Source: Anaerolineales bacterium
Lineage (GTDB): Bacteria > Chloroflexota > Anaerolineae > Anaerolineales > Villigracilaceae
Assembly (NCBI GenBank): GCA_016789305.1
Contig: JAEURJ010000013.1
Coordinates: 372,001-436,000 of the forward strand
Reading direction: 5' to 3'
DNA length: 64,000 nucleotides
Shown piece after piece: positions 1 to 8,006 of this stretch; the stretch's first letter is position 1; each line of letters begins with the position of its first letter. A model generated the notes under the pieces. The model was not told where the DNA came from, ran no database searches, and saw only the letters and a list, made by a program, of their open reading frames with translations. The position numbers were made by a program, and so were the translations under genes.

Positions 1-334
1 TCGGTATTTTCATGGGCATACCGGGCGGCATGGTGGTTGCATCCTTTGGAATGAATGAATTGGCTTGTAGAATTTCTTCGACGGTTGTATTGAAGCGTGC
101 GGCAAGTGCGGGAAGCGTATCTCCGTTTTGAGCGATGTAGTCGACCAGCTCGCCGGGGTTATATGTGCTGCGTGTTGGCAGCGGCGTTTGTACAGCGTTC
201 TGCGATGAGTCTTGTGAGGCTGCTGCTTTGGTGGGCGTGGAATCTGCGTATGTGACCCGCAGGTTGCACGATGATAAAAGCAGTGAAATGCAGACAATGA
301 TCGAAAAAATGTTGAGATTGATTTTTTTATTCAT
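1..334 (-). CDS. LysM-domain lipoprotein, 3' part cut off by window edge
   Basis: The gene starts at the ATG whose first base is 334 and runs off the left edge. The first 24 residues form a lipoprotein signal peptide: a hydrophobic stretch ending in LLLSSC, with the Cys at about residue 23. A Ser/Thr/Gln-rich linker follows, then a LysM-like module (YIAQNGDTLPALAARFN) at about residues 65-110, which in this family binds peptidoglycan or chitin-type glycans. The start overlaps the stop of the next upstream gene by 8 bases, so the two are probably co-transcribed and translationally coupled. By analogy with its two neighbours the missing C-terminus may carry an M23-like domain, but this cannot be seen. 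Signal peptide and LysM are directly visible; surface location is inferred. Confidence 0.8.
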   Translation of the reverse strand, partial: MNKKINLNIFSIIVCISLLLSSCNLRVTYADSTPTKAAASQDSSQNAVQTPLPTRSTYNPGELVDYIAQNGDTLPALAARFNTTVEEILQANSFIPKDATTMPPGMPMKIP

Positions 335-1967
335 TCTCTTCGCGCATGATGTTCGACCATTTTTGACCGACCGGATCGGCGATGACAACCTTGTCGCCTT
401 TGACCAGTTTGCCTTCGTAGGCTTTTTCACCGGCAACCACACGCCAGCCACTTAGGATAAATGGAATGGGGCCGTCTGCTGTGACCCATTCGCCGTTGTA
501 TTTTCTCGCGAAATGCAAATGCGTTCCTGTGGAAACACCGCCCTCACAGGAGGCGTGGCCGATGCGATCGTTGGTTTCCACCCATGTCCCTTTTGCAACG
601 CGATCTTTTTTTCCGACATGCATATAAAGGATATTCCAGCCGGTTTGTTCAACGCCATCGCCATCGAGATCGACCATGACAACGCCATTATCCGAACGTA
701 CCACAAGGCCAGGCGCAGCGGCCGTGACCCATGCTGGACTTGGGTCGCATCCGCCTTTGTCCGTGGAGGGTGCAAAATCTATGGCAGAGAATACACTGTG
801 GCCGACTCCATAAATCTCGGGATTGATCTGTCCCCAGCCGTTGTGTGGGCCGCCGGTCATACTCCATTCAGTATTCGGCTGGAAGGGAAGCACAAGAGGT
901 GGTTGATTTAAAGCGGAGGGAAAGATCGGGTTGACCGCATCGGCACGTGCCCACGGGTCGCCGAACATTTCCTGGTACATGGCGGGAAAACCTGACTCCG
1001 GATTGACGATCTGTGCCCATTGTGACTGGCTGTGAACGCGTGAGAATAAATACTGAACAGCCACTGTACCGGCGTTGAGACGCGGGTCCAGACGCAGTGT
1101 GGTTCCGTCCTGAAATTGGATGTGTGTGAGTGTGCCGGCCCGCCAGCCGTAATACCCGATGGATAAATTGTTGATCGCCCAAACAAGCTGGATGCTCATG
1201 CCCTTGAAACGATAGTCGTTGAAACCCATCGGATAATCTGTGTGAAGCACGTCAATGGGTTGACCGCGCACCCAACGGCTTTCAAATTCAAGCATGCCAA
1301 GGATCAAACGTGGGTTGATCGAATTTTCGATCGCAAGGCGGTCCACTGCATCGTCACCATTGACCCAGCCTGTGGACCCGACGTAATCTTTGAATTTGGA
1401 AAGATATCCGCCTTGTTCTTTTACATAGGCGCTGACGTCGAAATTTGTGGAAGTATTTGAGAAGATCACTTCCGCATCGGGCATGATCTGTATGTTGGGG
1501 GTGGTGGGTTCATTGATTTTATTGGGGATGATCAACAGTGTGCCTGGATCGATGAGCGTGGTCTTGGTAAGATCTGCATCCGAAACGATCTCGGATTCTT
1601 CCACGCCAAATCGTTTGGCCAGTGCAGAGAGCATATCCCCGCTTTGGGCGTAATACAAATATGGCGCCGTATCCAACGCAGGTGTGAAGGTTGGATTAAC
1701 CAGTGGGGGCATATCGACGGGAGTGATGGTGGGTGTAAAAGCCAGCTGGGTAGCGATGGCAGGGGCTGTGGTGGAGGTGGGGAAACTGTTTGGGTTGTCA
1801 GAAACAACAAACGGGTCGAAAGGAGGCGGATTTATATCCAGGGGATCTATTTGTATTGAAGAAGGTGTTGGCGTTTCAGGAATTCCCCAGATCGAAGTCG
1901 AGGGTGAGTTGCATGCCGTGATGGAGATTCCAATAATAAGGATGATGATCGCGATGGTGCGTTGCAT
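327..1967 (-). CDS. LysM lipoprotein with C-terminal M23 peptidase-like domain
   Basis: A 546-residue exported protein. Residues 1-19 are a lipoprotein signal (lipobox ITAC), then a Thr/Pro-rich linker and a LysM module near residues 103-150 (YYAQSGDMLSALAKRFGV). The middle holds a conserved helical region with YPMGFNDYRFKGMS. The C-terminal 170 residues resemble peptidase M23 (LytM): YMHV and GTHLHFARK match the two His motifs after the metal-binding Asp. The first M23 motif (HxGxD) reads FSAID, so the usual metal His is absent there; a His in the preceding GGPHNGW might substitute. It is paralogous to the gene at 2009-3595. A TATAAT box lies 10 bases before the ATG and no Shine-Dalgarno is evident. 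A cell-wall hydrolase or degenerate binding protein is the likely role; catalysis is uncertain. Confidence 0.82.
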   Translation of the reverse strand: MQRTIAIIILIIGISITACNSPSTSIWGIPETPTPSSIQIDPLDINPPPFDPFVVSDNPNSFPTSTTAPAIATQLAFTPTITPVDMPPLVNPTFTPALDTAPYLYYAQSGDMLSALAKRFGVEESEIVSDADLTKTTLIDPGTLLIIPNKINEPTTPNIQIMPDAEVIFSNTSTNFDVSAYVKEQGGYLSKFKDYVGSTGWVNGDDAVDRLAIENSINPRLILGMLEFESRWVRGQPIDVLHTDYPMGFNDYRFKGMSIQLVWAINNLSIGYYGWRAGTLTHIQFQDGTTLRLDPRLNAGTVAVQYLFSRVHSQSQWAQIVNPESGFPAMYQEMFGDPWARADAVNPIFPSALNQPPLVLPFQPNTEWSMTGGPHNGWGQINPEIYGVGHSVFSAIDFAPSTDKGGCDPSPAWVTAAAPGLVVRSDNGVVMVDLDGDGVEQTGWNILYMHVGKKDRVAKGTWVETNDRIGHASCEGGVSTGTHLHFARKYNGEWVTADGPIPFILSGWRVVAGEKAYEGKLVKGDKVVIADPVGQKWSNIMREENE

Positions 1968-1977
1968 AAGTTGTTGA

Positions 1978-1983
1978 ATTATA
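1978..1983 (-). promoter_or_regulatory. -10 box (TATAAT) of the LysM/M23 lipoprotein
   Basis: On the minus strand a perfect TATAAT stands 10 bases before the ATG at 1967, with no Shine-Dalgarno between. Transcription would start within a few bases of the start codon. No convincing -35 is seen. Confidence 0.4.
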
Positions 1984-2008
1984 TCCGTGTTGATTAGTGT
2001 TGGATGAG

Positions 2009-3595
2009 TTAGCGGGAGATGCTATTAATATCCGCGCCGCCATCATAGGCTTCCTTGACGATACCGCCTTTGGTCAGATATCCATCGTATTCATAGGTTC
2101 CGCCGCTGGAGACCCAACCATCCATGATGAAAGGAAGCTGCCCATCGGCGGCGATCCATTCGCCGTTGTATTTCCGCGCGATGTGAACATGCGTTGCGTT
2201 TGCAACTCCGCCTTCGCACGATGGATGCCCCACGTAATCACCGGCGTACAAATATTCACCGGGTTGGGCGCGTTCGCCGGCGGCAATGTGCATGTATAAA
2301 ATTGTCCAGCCGGTTTGTTCGTAGCCATCGTTATCGAGATCCTGAATGAGACCTCCGTTGGAAGCCCGTAACACCAAACCATCTGCCATGGAGATCACCC
2401 AAAGCGGACTTGCGAGGCAGGAACCATTATCTCCGGGCGGTGCGAAATCAAGCGCGGCCCATGCGGAACCCGCATCCCAGCCCCCGTGCGGACCGCCGGT
2501 GAAATACCAGGTTTGACCTTTTGCGAAAGGAAGAGTCATCAGCGGCTGTTGAACCGAAGCCGGGACAAGCGGTTCAATGGCGTAGTCGAATGGATTTCCA
2601 AAGAAAACATAATATGTGAGCAACAATCCCGTTGGCCCGGAATCAAATTCCCAGGTGGCGCGGTCATCGAGATCGGAAAAGAAATATTGGATGGCGGCAG
2701 TGCCGGCATTGATCGTTGGGTCGAGCGGAGCCACTGTGTTGTCGTTCAATACAACGGTTGAAATCGCATTGGCTCGCCACAAATAATATCCACGGTTCAA
2801 TGAATTTGCTGCCCAGGTCATTTGGCGATACAGACCGTAATGGCCTTCATCCAACAGGCCCATCGGGTAGGATGTGTTGAAAGGTTCAGGGTTTGTCACC
2901 CAGCCGCTTTGATATTCAAGTAATGCCAACAACAGACGTGGATTGACCGAATAATTTCTGGCCACGATGCTGATGATTTCCGCACCCGATAAGCCAATTC
3001 CATTCACATCCTGTTCGTAGGACGCGAGGTATCCATGCTGGCTTTGAATGAACTGGTCGATATCAAAATAAATTGAAGCGGGCCCAAACACCATCTCAGA
3101 ATCAGGGATGACCTTGAACGCCGGGGCTGCTCCCACTGGGTTTGGTGCCGGGACATTTAAGACCTGTCCCACTTCCAATTGATTTGCATCGCTAATGGCG
3201 TTGGCGAGCATCAACGATTCGAGGCTGATATCATAATTCATGGCAATGCCGCCCAATGTGTCCCCGCTTTGAACTGTGTATTGAACCGAATCCTGCCGTG
3301 GGGTCGGTAAAACATGCGAAGTGTCCGGCGTGGGGCTGAAGGCGACCGCAGCGTTAATGGGTGTAAATACAGGCGAAACCGTTACGGGCACACGTGTCGG
3401 AGTCGGCTCGCGGGTTGCGGTGGGAGGTAAAGGCGTATTTGTTATCGTAGTTGTGGGAAAGCCGGGCTGTGCCGTAGGGGTATTTTTTACAAATGGGTCG
3501 TAGGTGGGAAAGGAGATTGCCTCCACAGTGGCCGGGGCACAACCTGAAATTGTTGCACAGAGCACGAGTAAATAAATCGATTTGTGAAAAGACAT
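2009..3595 (-). CDS. LysM lipoprotein with C-terminal M23 peptidase-like domain (paralogue)
   Basis: A 528-residue lipoprotein if started at the ATG at 3595, which places a normal signal peptide with lipobox ISGC at the N-terminus; the longer frame starting at 3649 would hide it. A Thr/Pro linker is followed by LysM at about residues 104-150 (YTVQSGDTLGGIAMNYDI). The C-terminal domain has GGPHGGWDAGSAWAALDFAP, YMHI and ATHVHIARKYNGEW, the same layout as the neighbour at 327-1967. The canonical HxGxD metal motif reads WAALD, so metal binding must use another His or be lost. A TACAAT box sits 7 bases before the start, suggesting a leaderless message. Likely function: peptidoglycan binding or remodelling at the cell surface (inferred from domains). 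Confidence 0.82.
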   Translation of the reverse strand: MSFHKSIYLLVLCATISGCAPATVEAISFPTYDPFVKNTPTAQPGFPTTTITNTPLPPTATREPTPTRVPVTVSPVFTPINAAVAFSPTPDTSHVLPTPRQDSVQYTVQSGDTLGGIAMNYDISLESLMLANAISDANQLEVGQVLNVPAPNPVGAAPAFKVIPDSEMVFGPASIYFDIDQFIQSQHGYLASYEQDVNGIGLSGAEIISIVARNYSVNPRLLLALLEYQSGWVTNPEPFNTSYPMGLLDEGHYGLYRQMTWAANSLNRGYYLWRANAISTVVLNDNTVAPLDPTINAGTAAIQYFFSDLDDRATWEFDSGPTGLLLTYYVFFGNPFDYAIEPLVPASVQQPLMTLPFAKGQTWYFTGGPHGGWDAGSAWAALDFAPPGDNGSCLASPLWVISMADGLVLRASNGGLIQDLDNDGYEQTGWTILYMHIAAGERAQPGEYLYAGDYVGHPSCEGGVANATHVHIARKYNGEWIAADGQLPFIMDGWVSSGGTYEYDGYLTKGGIVKEAYDGGADINSISR

Positions 3596-3602
3596 ATTAG
3601 CG

Positions 3603-3608
3603 ATTGTA
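3603..3608 (-). promoter_or_regulatory. -10 box (TACAAT) 7 bases before a start codon
   Basis: On the minus strand TACAAT is followed by 7 bases and the ATG at 3595. This spacing fits transcription starting at or next to the ATG. It supports the lipoprotein start over the upstream ATG at 3649. Confidence 0.4.
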
Positions 3609-3664
3609 CCAAACCTATCGCCTTGATCCCCTCTACAATTATTGGGCATATTTGCCCATATTAT

Positions 3665-4441
3665 TTATTCCATTCCAATTCTTTGTCCATTGGAATACAC
3701 ATTGAATCGGTGCTTTCTCGCATATCCGATCAGTGTAATTCCATAGCGCTCGGCCATTTCAATGGAAAGTGAGCTTGGCGATGTGCGCGAGATCAAAATA
3801 GGCGCATTGAGCTGTGCGGCCTTTTGCAGCATCTCGGAACTGATGCGTCCTGTGGTGATCAGGATTCGATTCTCAGGCCATAGGTTATTCATCAGGCATA
3901 ACCCGGCGATTTTGTCCAGCGTATTGTGTCTGCCAATGTCGTCTGCGGCGACAATAACTTTTTCTCCATCACTCAAGGCAGATGTATGCACACCGCCTGT
4001 ATCGCGATACAACTCCTGTGAATTAAATAGCTTCTCGACCAAATCCATAATCGCATCCGGCTGGACCTTGAACCTGTTCTCTCCGAAATTGACATTTGGT
4101 TTCGCTAAAAGGTCAACAGCAGTGACTCCGCCCGTACAGCCAGATGTTCTGCGCCAATTCGTTGGTTGTTCCGCATCATGATTTAGCCATACGTCTATAT
4201 TGTCTCCATGTTCGCAGACTCGCACATCAGCCACTTCGTCCATGCTTTTAATGATGCCTTCGTTGTAGAGAAACCCAACTGACAGCGCCTCCAAGTGAAT
4301 CGGCGTACACATGAACGTGATCCACACCTGCCCGTTGACAGTTAACGAAACGGGAGTTTCCACGATGGTTTCCGCATCGTGATGTTCCCATTTCTGGAAT
4401 TCGTATCTGTCGTACTCGATTGTTTTTCGCGGAGAGATCAT
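3665..4441 (-). CDS. fdhD: Formate dehydrogenase accessory sulfurtransferase FdhD
   Basis: A 258-residue cytoplasmic protein of the FdhD family, which passes sulfur from a cysteine desulfurase to the molybdenum/tungsten cofactor of formate dehydrogenases. Family blocks seen: TPIHLEALSVGFLYNEGII, RDTGGVHTSAL, VAADDIGRHNTLDKIAG and the C-terminal ILISRTSPSSLSIEMA. The catalytic loop reads SGCTGG, so only the first Cys of the classical CxxC is kept (at about residue 112). The start at 4441 is preceded by AGAGGT; an in-frame extension to 4543 overlaps the upstream gene and was discarded. No formate dehydrogenase is in the window, but a MoeA homologue lies at 24634, so molybdenum cofactor use by this organism is likely. 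Confidence 0.93.
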   Translation of the reverse strand: MISPRKTIEYDRYEFQKWEHHDAETIVETPVSLTVNGQVWITFMCTPIHLEALSVGFLYNEGIIKSMDEVADVRVCEHGDNIDVWLNHDAEQPTNWRRTSGCTGGVTAVDLLAKPNVNFGENRFKVQPDAIMDLVEKLFNSQELYRDTGGVHTSALSDGEKVIVAADDIGRHNTLDKIAGLCLMNNLWPENRILITTGRISSEMLQKAAQLNAPILISRTSPSSLSIEMAERYGITLIGYARKHRFNVYSNGQRIGME

Positions 4442-4455
4442 CTTTACCTCTAAAC

Positions 4456-4665
4456 TTACACTTTCCCTTTTTCTGAATTTCTGTGGACCTTGTAAAATAG
4501 TTCCGGGTCCGCCAAAAACGCGCCGAGGCAGGACTCTGTGCAAAAACGGATCGTTCGTCCGCGACGGGTTGCGGAGGGGAAATATTGCGGGTCTGCATCG
4601 CGGAAAATCCTTCCACAGAGAACGACGAATTTTTTCGAGGTCGGCGGCGTTTTTTCTTTATCCAC
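4456..4665 (-). CDS. Small Cys-rich YHS/TRASH-like protein
   Basis: A 69-residue protein between the glucosidase and fdhD genes. Visible core: CGRIF near residue 16, then YFPSA, RGRTIRFCTESCLGAF and DPELFYKVH. A lone Cys, then a CxxxC-type pair and a Phe/Tyr-rich ending are the pattern of YHS and TRASH metal-binding mini-domains. The chosen start is the GTG at 4665, preceded by GGAAG and overlapping the upstream stop by 8 bases; an ATG at 4692 lies deeper in the upstream gene. The stop is 14 bases before the fdhD start, so the two are probably co-translated. A metal- or sulfur-handling role tied to FdhD is an inference from position only. Confidence 0.68.
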   Translation of the reverse strand: MDKEKTPPTSKKFVVLCGRIFRDADPQYFPSATRRGRTIRFCTESCLGAFLADPELFYKVHRNSEKGKV

Positions 4666-6376
4666 GCTCAACTTCCGCGATGAACACTTCAAATGCTCCG
4701 ATCTTGAATTTAGGTGTGAGTTCCGCGCTTCTTCTTTCGGCGCTGGTGAAGAGGGTTCTGAGGTTGGAATTCCTGATCTCTTTTGTGCGCGTGAAATCCA
4801 ATTCCATGGCTTGATCGGAATAATTCAAAACGACCAAAACGGTTTGTGCAGGAGATTGACGCAGGAATGAAAAATATTCCCTGGCCGTCGTTTGCAGCGG
4901 AACATATTCACCTTCTTTAAGCGCAGATGATTCCCTGCGGACTCGCAAAAGGTGTTTGTAATAAGTCAGCAGTGAGGCCGGATTGTTTTCCTGATCGTAA
5001 ACGTTGACGCCTTCCTTGTAATTCGGGTTGATGGGCAGCCAGGTGTTTGCTTCAGCAGGAGAGAAACCTGCATTTGGGTGATTCGACCATTGCATAGGCG
5101 TGCGATTCTTGTCGCGGGTCATTTCAGCCGTGCGGAGCATCGCCTCTTGCGGATGAACGCCCATATCCGTCACGATTACATGGTAATACCAGGAACCCAT
5201 GGTGTCCCTGACCTGGGAAATATCCGCGAGCATCATATCTGTCATGCCGATCTCTTCGCCGTTGTAAAGGAACGGCGTGCCTTTCATGGTTAATACAAGC
5301 GCGGCATTCAGACGCGCCAGCTCGGCGTCATGGACTTTGTCGCCAAAGCGGGTGTGGATGCGTGAGCAATCGTGATTTCCCAGCGTATTGCAGGGCCAGC
5401 CTTTTGCTTTGGGGAGTGTATCCAACTTGCCAAGCCGTTCCTTTTGATTCTTGTGGACATGAGCTGGGGAAATCTTCTCAGTCCGCATCAACGGGAAATT
5501 GAAGACAAGATGTAATTCATCTTTTCCGTCCCCCATGTAGTCGATATTATCGTCCTCGCCAACCAGCATTCTCTCATCGTATTCGTCGATCACAGCTCGC
5601 AATTCTTTCATCAACTCATGCACACCTTTTTGTCCCCATTGATTCTTGAACATGTCGTGCCAGTATTTGTCCTTGAGTTTTATTTCTTTGGGCGTTTTGG
5701 CGGTATCGGAAAAGCGACGCAGTTCCGCCAGGGTCATTGGGACGGTGTGTGGCGTGAGCTTTGGGTCTTCAAAGATGGTGCCAATCGCGTCAAGACGATA
5801 GCCATCCACACCGAGATCCAGCCAGAAGCGAATCGCATCCCACATGGCTTTTTTCACTTCGGGATTATGCCAATTTAGATCAGGCTGCTGTTTCATGAAG
5901 TAGTGATAATAGTATTGATTTCGTTCAGGCGCGTAAGTCCAGGCATCGCCATCGAAGCAGCTTTGCCAGTTGTTGGGCTGGGTGTCCATCCATACATACC
6001 AATCTGCTTTGGGATTGTCACGGCTGGATTTTGACTCAACAAACCACGGATGCTCGTCGGAGGTGTGATTGAGCACTAGGTCCAGAATGACGCGCAGATT
6101 TCGCTTGTGCGATTCTTCGAGGAAAGTTTTGAAGTCATCCAGCGTGCCATATTCCGGCGCGACGTTCTCGTAATCTGAAATGTCGTAGCCGCAATCCCAA
6201 TTAGGCGAGGGGAAGTGCGGCGAGAGCCAAAGCGCATCCACGCCAAGGCCAGCGAGATAATCCAGCTTTTCAGTGATGCCTTTGAAATCACCAATTCCGT
6301 CACCATTGCCATCAGCAAATGAGCGCGGATAAATTTGATAGAAAACCGTGGTTTGCCACCATTTCAATGAAGTCAT
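4658..6376 (-). CDS. GH13 alpha-glucosidase (oligo-1,6-glucosidase/trehalose-6-phosphate hydrolase type)
   Basis: A 572-residue cytoplasmic enzyme (no signal peptide) of glycoside hydrolase family 13. The conserved regions are all present: DLVLNHTS (region I), GVDGYRLDAI (region II with the nucleophile Asp), VGEDD (acid/base Glu) and LGNHDCSRI (region IV). The opening WWQTTVFYQIYPRSFADGNG is typical of family 13 alpha-glucosidases that hydrolyse alpha-1,4 or alpha-1,6 glucosidic bonds of short oligosaccharides; exact substrate cannot be read. Length is normal. An AGGA Shine-Dalgarno precedes the ATG. It is the first gene of a likely operon with the YHS-like gene and fdhD, an unexpected functional mix. 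Confidence 0.92.
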   Translation of the reverse strand: MTSLKWWQTTVFYQIYPRSFADGNGDGIGDFKGITEKLDYLAGLGVDALWLSPHFPSPNWDCGYDISDYENVAPEYGTLDDFKTFLEESHKRNLRVILDLVLNHTSDEHPWFVESKSSRDNPKADWYVWMDTQPNNWQSCFDGDAWTYAPERNQYYYHYFMKQQPDLNWHNPEVKKAMWDAIRFWLDLGVDGYRLDAIGTIFEDPKLTPHTVPMTLAELRRFSDTAKTPKEIKLKDKYWHDMFKNQWGQKGVHELMKELRAVIDEYDERMLVGEDDNIDYMGDGKDELHLVFNFPLMRTEKISPAHVHKNQKERLGKLDTLPKAKGWPCNTLGNHDCSRIHTRFGDKVHDAELARLNAALVLTMKGTPFLYNGEEIGMTDMMLADISQVRDTMGSWYYHVIVTDMGVHPQEAMLRTAEMTRDKNRTPMQWSNHPNAGFSPAEANTWLPINPNYKEGVNVYDQENNPASLLTYYKHLLRVRRESSALKEGEYVPLQTTAREYFSFLRQSPAQTVLVVLNYSDQAMELDFTRTKEIRNSNLRTLFTSAERRSAELTPKFKIGAFEVFIAEVERG

Positions 6377-6426
6377 GAGTCGATCCTTGTCGATTTATTG
6401 TTTCAAGCTTTGCAAGTCTTAACGTT

Positions 6427-6678
6427 TCAACTTTCCAGCGTTCCAACGATTTTCACACAATCATGTTTAAAGACTTCGTCTTCATGCGGCGCGTCCGGCA
6501 TTTCGCTGGTGAGATCCTGACCGGGAAAATGCAAAAACTCATGCATGCCCGTTCGCCATTTGGGGCAATCGGTCACATCGTAGACGATTCCATTATGGGC
6601 AAGCCACATGCGTGAGCCGCGTTCACCGGTGTTGCGTTTGAGTTCAGAAAGTGTGATGATTTTATCTGGGATGTTCAT
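6427..6678 (-). CDS. Cytochrome b5-like heme/steroid-binding domain protein
   Basis: An 83-residue single-domain protein. The segments LKRNTGERGSRMWLAHNGIV, YDVTDCPKWRTGMHEFLHF and PGQDLTSEMPDAPHEDEVF match the small soluble cytochrome-b5-like proteins of anaerobes, where the two heme-ligand His lie in the HxxxxHxxGxDLT segment and the later APH segment. The start at 6678 gives a standard domain; a longer in-frame start overlaps the neighbouring gene and adds Arg-rich residues that look like read-through. It lies 8 bases after the flavoprotein stop, so the two are probably one transcription unit, and an electron-transfer link to that flavoprotein is plausible but inferred. Confidence 0.78.
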   Translation of the reverse strand: MNIPDKIITLSELKRNTGERGSRMWLAHNGIVYDVTDCPKWRTGMHEFLHFPGQDLTSEMPDAPHEDEVFKHDCVKIVGTLES

Positions 6679-6686
6679 GGAGTGGA

Positions 6687-7895
6687 TTATAAACTTTTTG
6701 TCCACTCCAGCGCGCCTCTGCCTGCGCCGCGACCTGTCGCGAAACATGCGCTGAGCAGGTAGCCGCCTGTGGGCGCTTCCCAATCGAGCATTTCGCCGGC
6801 ACAGAAAACGCCCGGCATTTTTTTGAGCATCAAGTTGGCATCGAGTTCATCGAAATTAATTCCGCCCGCGCTGCTGATGGCTTTTTCGATGGGAGCAGTT
6901 GCGATCAATGGAATTGACAATGCCTTGATTGCATCGGCAAGTTTTTCAATATTCGAAAAATCTTCCTTCGATACGAATTCATATAACAAGCCGACCTTCA
7001 CGCCTTTGAGGCCAATCGTCTTTTCAATGTGGCTGGTCATCGAGCGCGAGCCGCGCGGACGTGATAAGGCTTGAATCAATTTTTCTCGTGATGAATCAGG
7101 CGTGAGGTCGAGAAGAAGCGCGGTGTTGCCTTTTGATGCAAGCGCGTCCCGCAGTTTCGATGAAGTCGCGTAGATGAGACTTCCTTCGATGCCTGTTTTC
7201 GTCACAATGAATTCGCCTTGTTGTCTGAAATCTTCAAAAGATAAAACAACGGATTTGATGGGGTGGCCGTGAAATTTTTCGCTGAAATGTTTTGACCAAT
7301 CCACGATGAAGCCGCAGTTGGACGGACGAAACGCTTCAACTTTCACTCCGGCCTGACTCAACCACGAAGACCATTCTCCGCGCGAACCGAGTTTCGGCCA
7401 ACTTGCGCCGCCCAATGCAAGAATGGTTGCATCGGGCTTTATTTTGATTTCGCCATTTGGAGAATCGAAAACAAGAAAATTATTTTCCCAGCCTTTCCAG
7501 TTGTGACGCAAATGAAAGTTGACTCCGCTATTTTGCAATCGCTTCAACCACGCGCGTAACAGCGGACTGGCTTTCATCTCTTTTGGAAAGACGCGGCCCG
7601 ATGTCCCGACGAAGGTTTCAATACCGAGTTCTTTTGCCCAGGCGATCAAATCATCTGGTGTGAAATTTTTGAGATGTGATTCGATTTCTTTTTGCTTGTT
7701 TCCATAGCGCGTGATGAATTTTTCATACGGCTCGGAGTGGGTGATGTTGAGCCCGCTTTTGCCCGCCATTAAAAATTTTCTACCAAGTGACGGCATGGAG
7801 TCGTAAACATCCACCTGCGCACCGCTTTGAATCAAAACTCCCGCGGCCATCAAGCCTGCGGGTCCGCCACCGATGATTGCAATTGATTTTTTCAT
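6687..7895 (-). CDS. BaiN/RdsA-family NAD(P)/FAD-dependent oxidoreductase
   Basis: A 402-residue flavoprotein of the HI0933-like family. The N-terminus IAIIGGGPAGLMAAGVL is a Rossmann dinucleotide-binding motif, followed by LGRKFLMAGKSGLNITH, the family signature. The C-terminus has GVFCAGEMLDWEAPTGGYLL and FATGRGAGR, the second FAD-binding region. The family contains bile-acid and other reductases, but no substrate can be assigned here. I chose the start at the ATG at 7895 because the Rossmann strand begins right there; an ATG at 7907 is possible. It is followed within 8 bases by the cytochrome-b5-like gene. Upstream lies a palindromic repeat. Confidence 0.85.
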   Translation of the reverse strand: MKKSIAIIGGGPAGLMAAGVLIQSGAQVDVYDSMPSLGRKFLMAGKSGLNITHSEPYEKFITRYGNKQKEIESHLKNFTPDDLIAWAKELGIETFVGTSGRVFPKEMKASPLLRAWLKRLQNSGVNFHLRHNWKGWENNFLVFDSPNGEIKIKPDATILALGGASWPKLGSRGEWSSWLSQAGVKVEAFRPSNCGFIVDWSKHFSEKFHGHPIKSVVLSFEDFRQQGEFIVTKTGIEGSLIYATSSKLRDALASKGNTALLLDLTPDSSREKLIQALSRPRGSRSMTSHIEKTIGLKGVKVGLLYEFVSKEDFSNIEKLADAIKALSIPLIATAPIEKAISSAGGINFDELDANLMLKKMPGVFCAGEMLDWEAPTGGYLLSACFATGRGAGRGALEWTKSL

Positions 7896-7907
7896 AATAT
7901 TTACCAT

Positions 7908-8006
7908 GTCATTGCGAGGGCGTCAGCCCGAAGCAGTCTTCAGTTGAGTTGGTGGTTGCTTCGTTGGGAAGAACACCCTCGCCGTTTGAGGCTCGTCGCA
8001 ACGACA
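7908..8006. repeat. Imperfect palindromic intergenic repeat
   Basis: The whole gap between two minus-strand genes is taken by an imperfect inverted repeat. The left end reads ATGTCATTGCGAGGGC and the right end, read on the minus strand, ATGTCGTTGCGACGAGCC; inside, CCCGAAGCAGTCTTC faces GGTTGCTTCGTTGGG. GTCATTGCGAGG...CGAAGCAA elements of this kind are widespread short non-coding repeats in Chloroflexota and other phyla. No coding capacity. It probably folds as a long hairpin in RNA. Confidence 0.6.

Noticed and set aside
1684..1977. Plus-strand open frame of about 97 codons, Gly/Val-rich
   Set aside because: It lies wholly antisense to the LysM/M23 lipoprotein; its composition mirrors the Thr/Pro linker on the other strand and it has no family motif.
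4538..4870. Plus-strand frame of 110 codons
   Set aside because: Antisense to the YHS-like gene and the glucosidase end; no Shine-Dalgarno or conserved motif.
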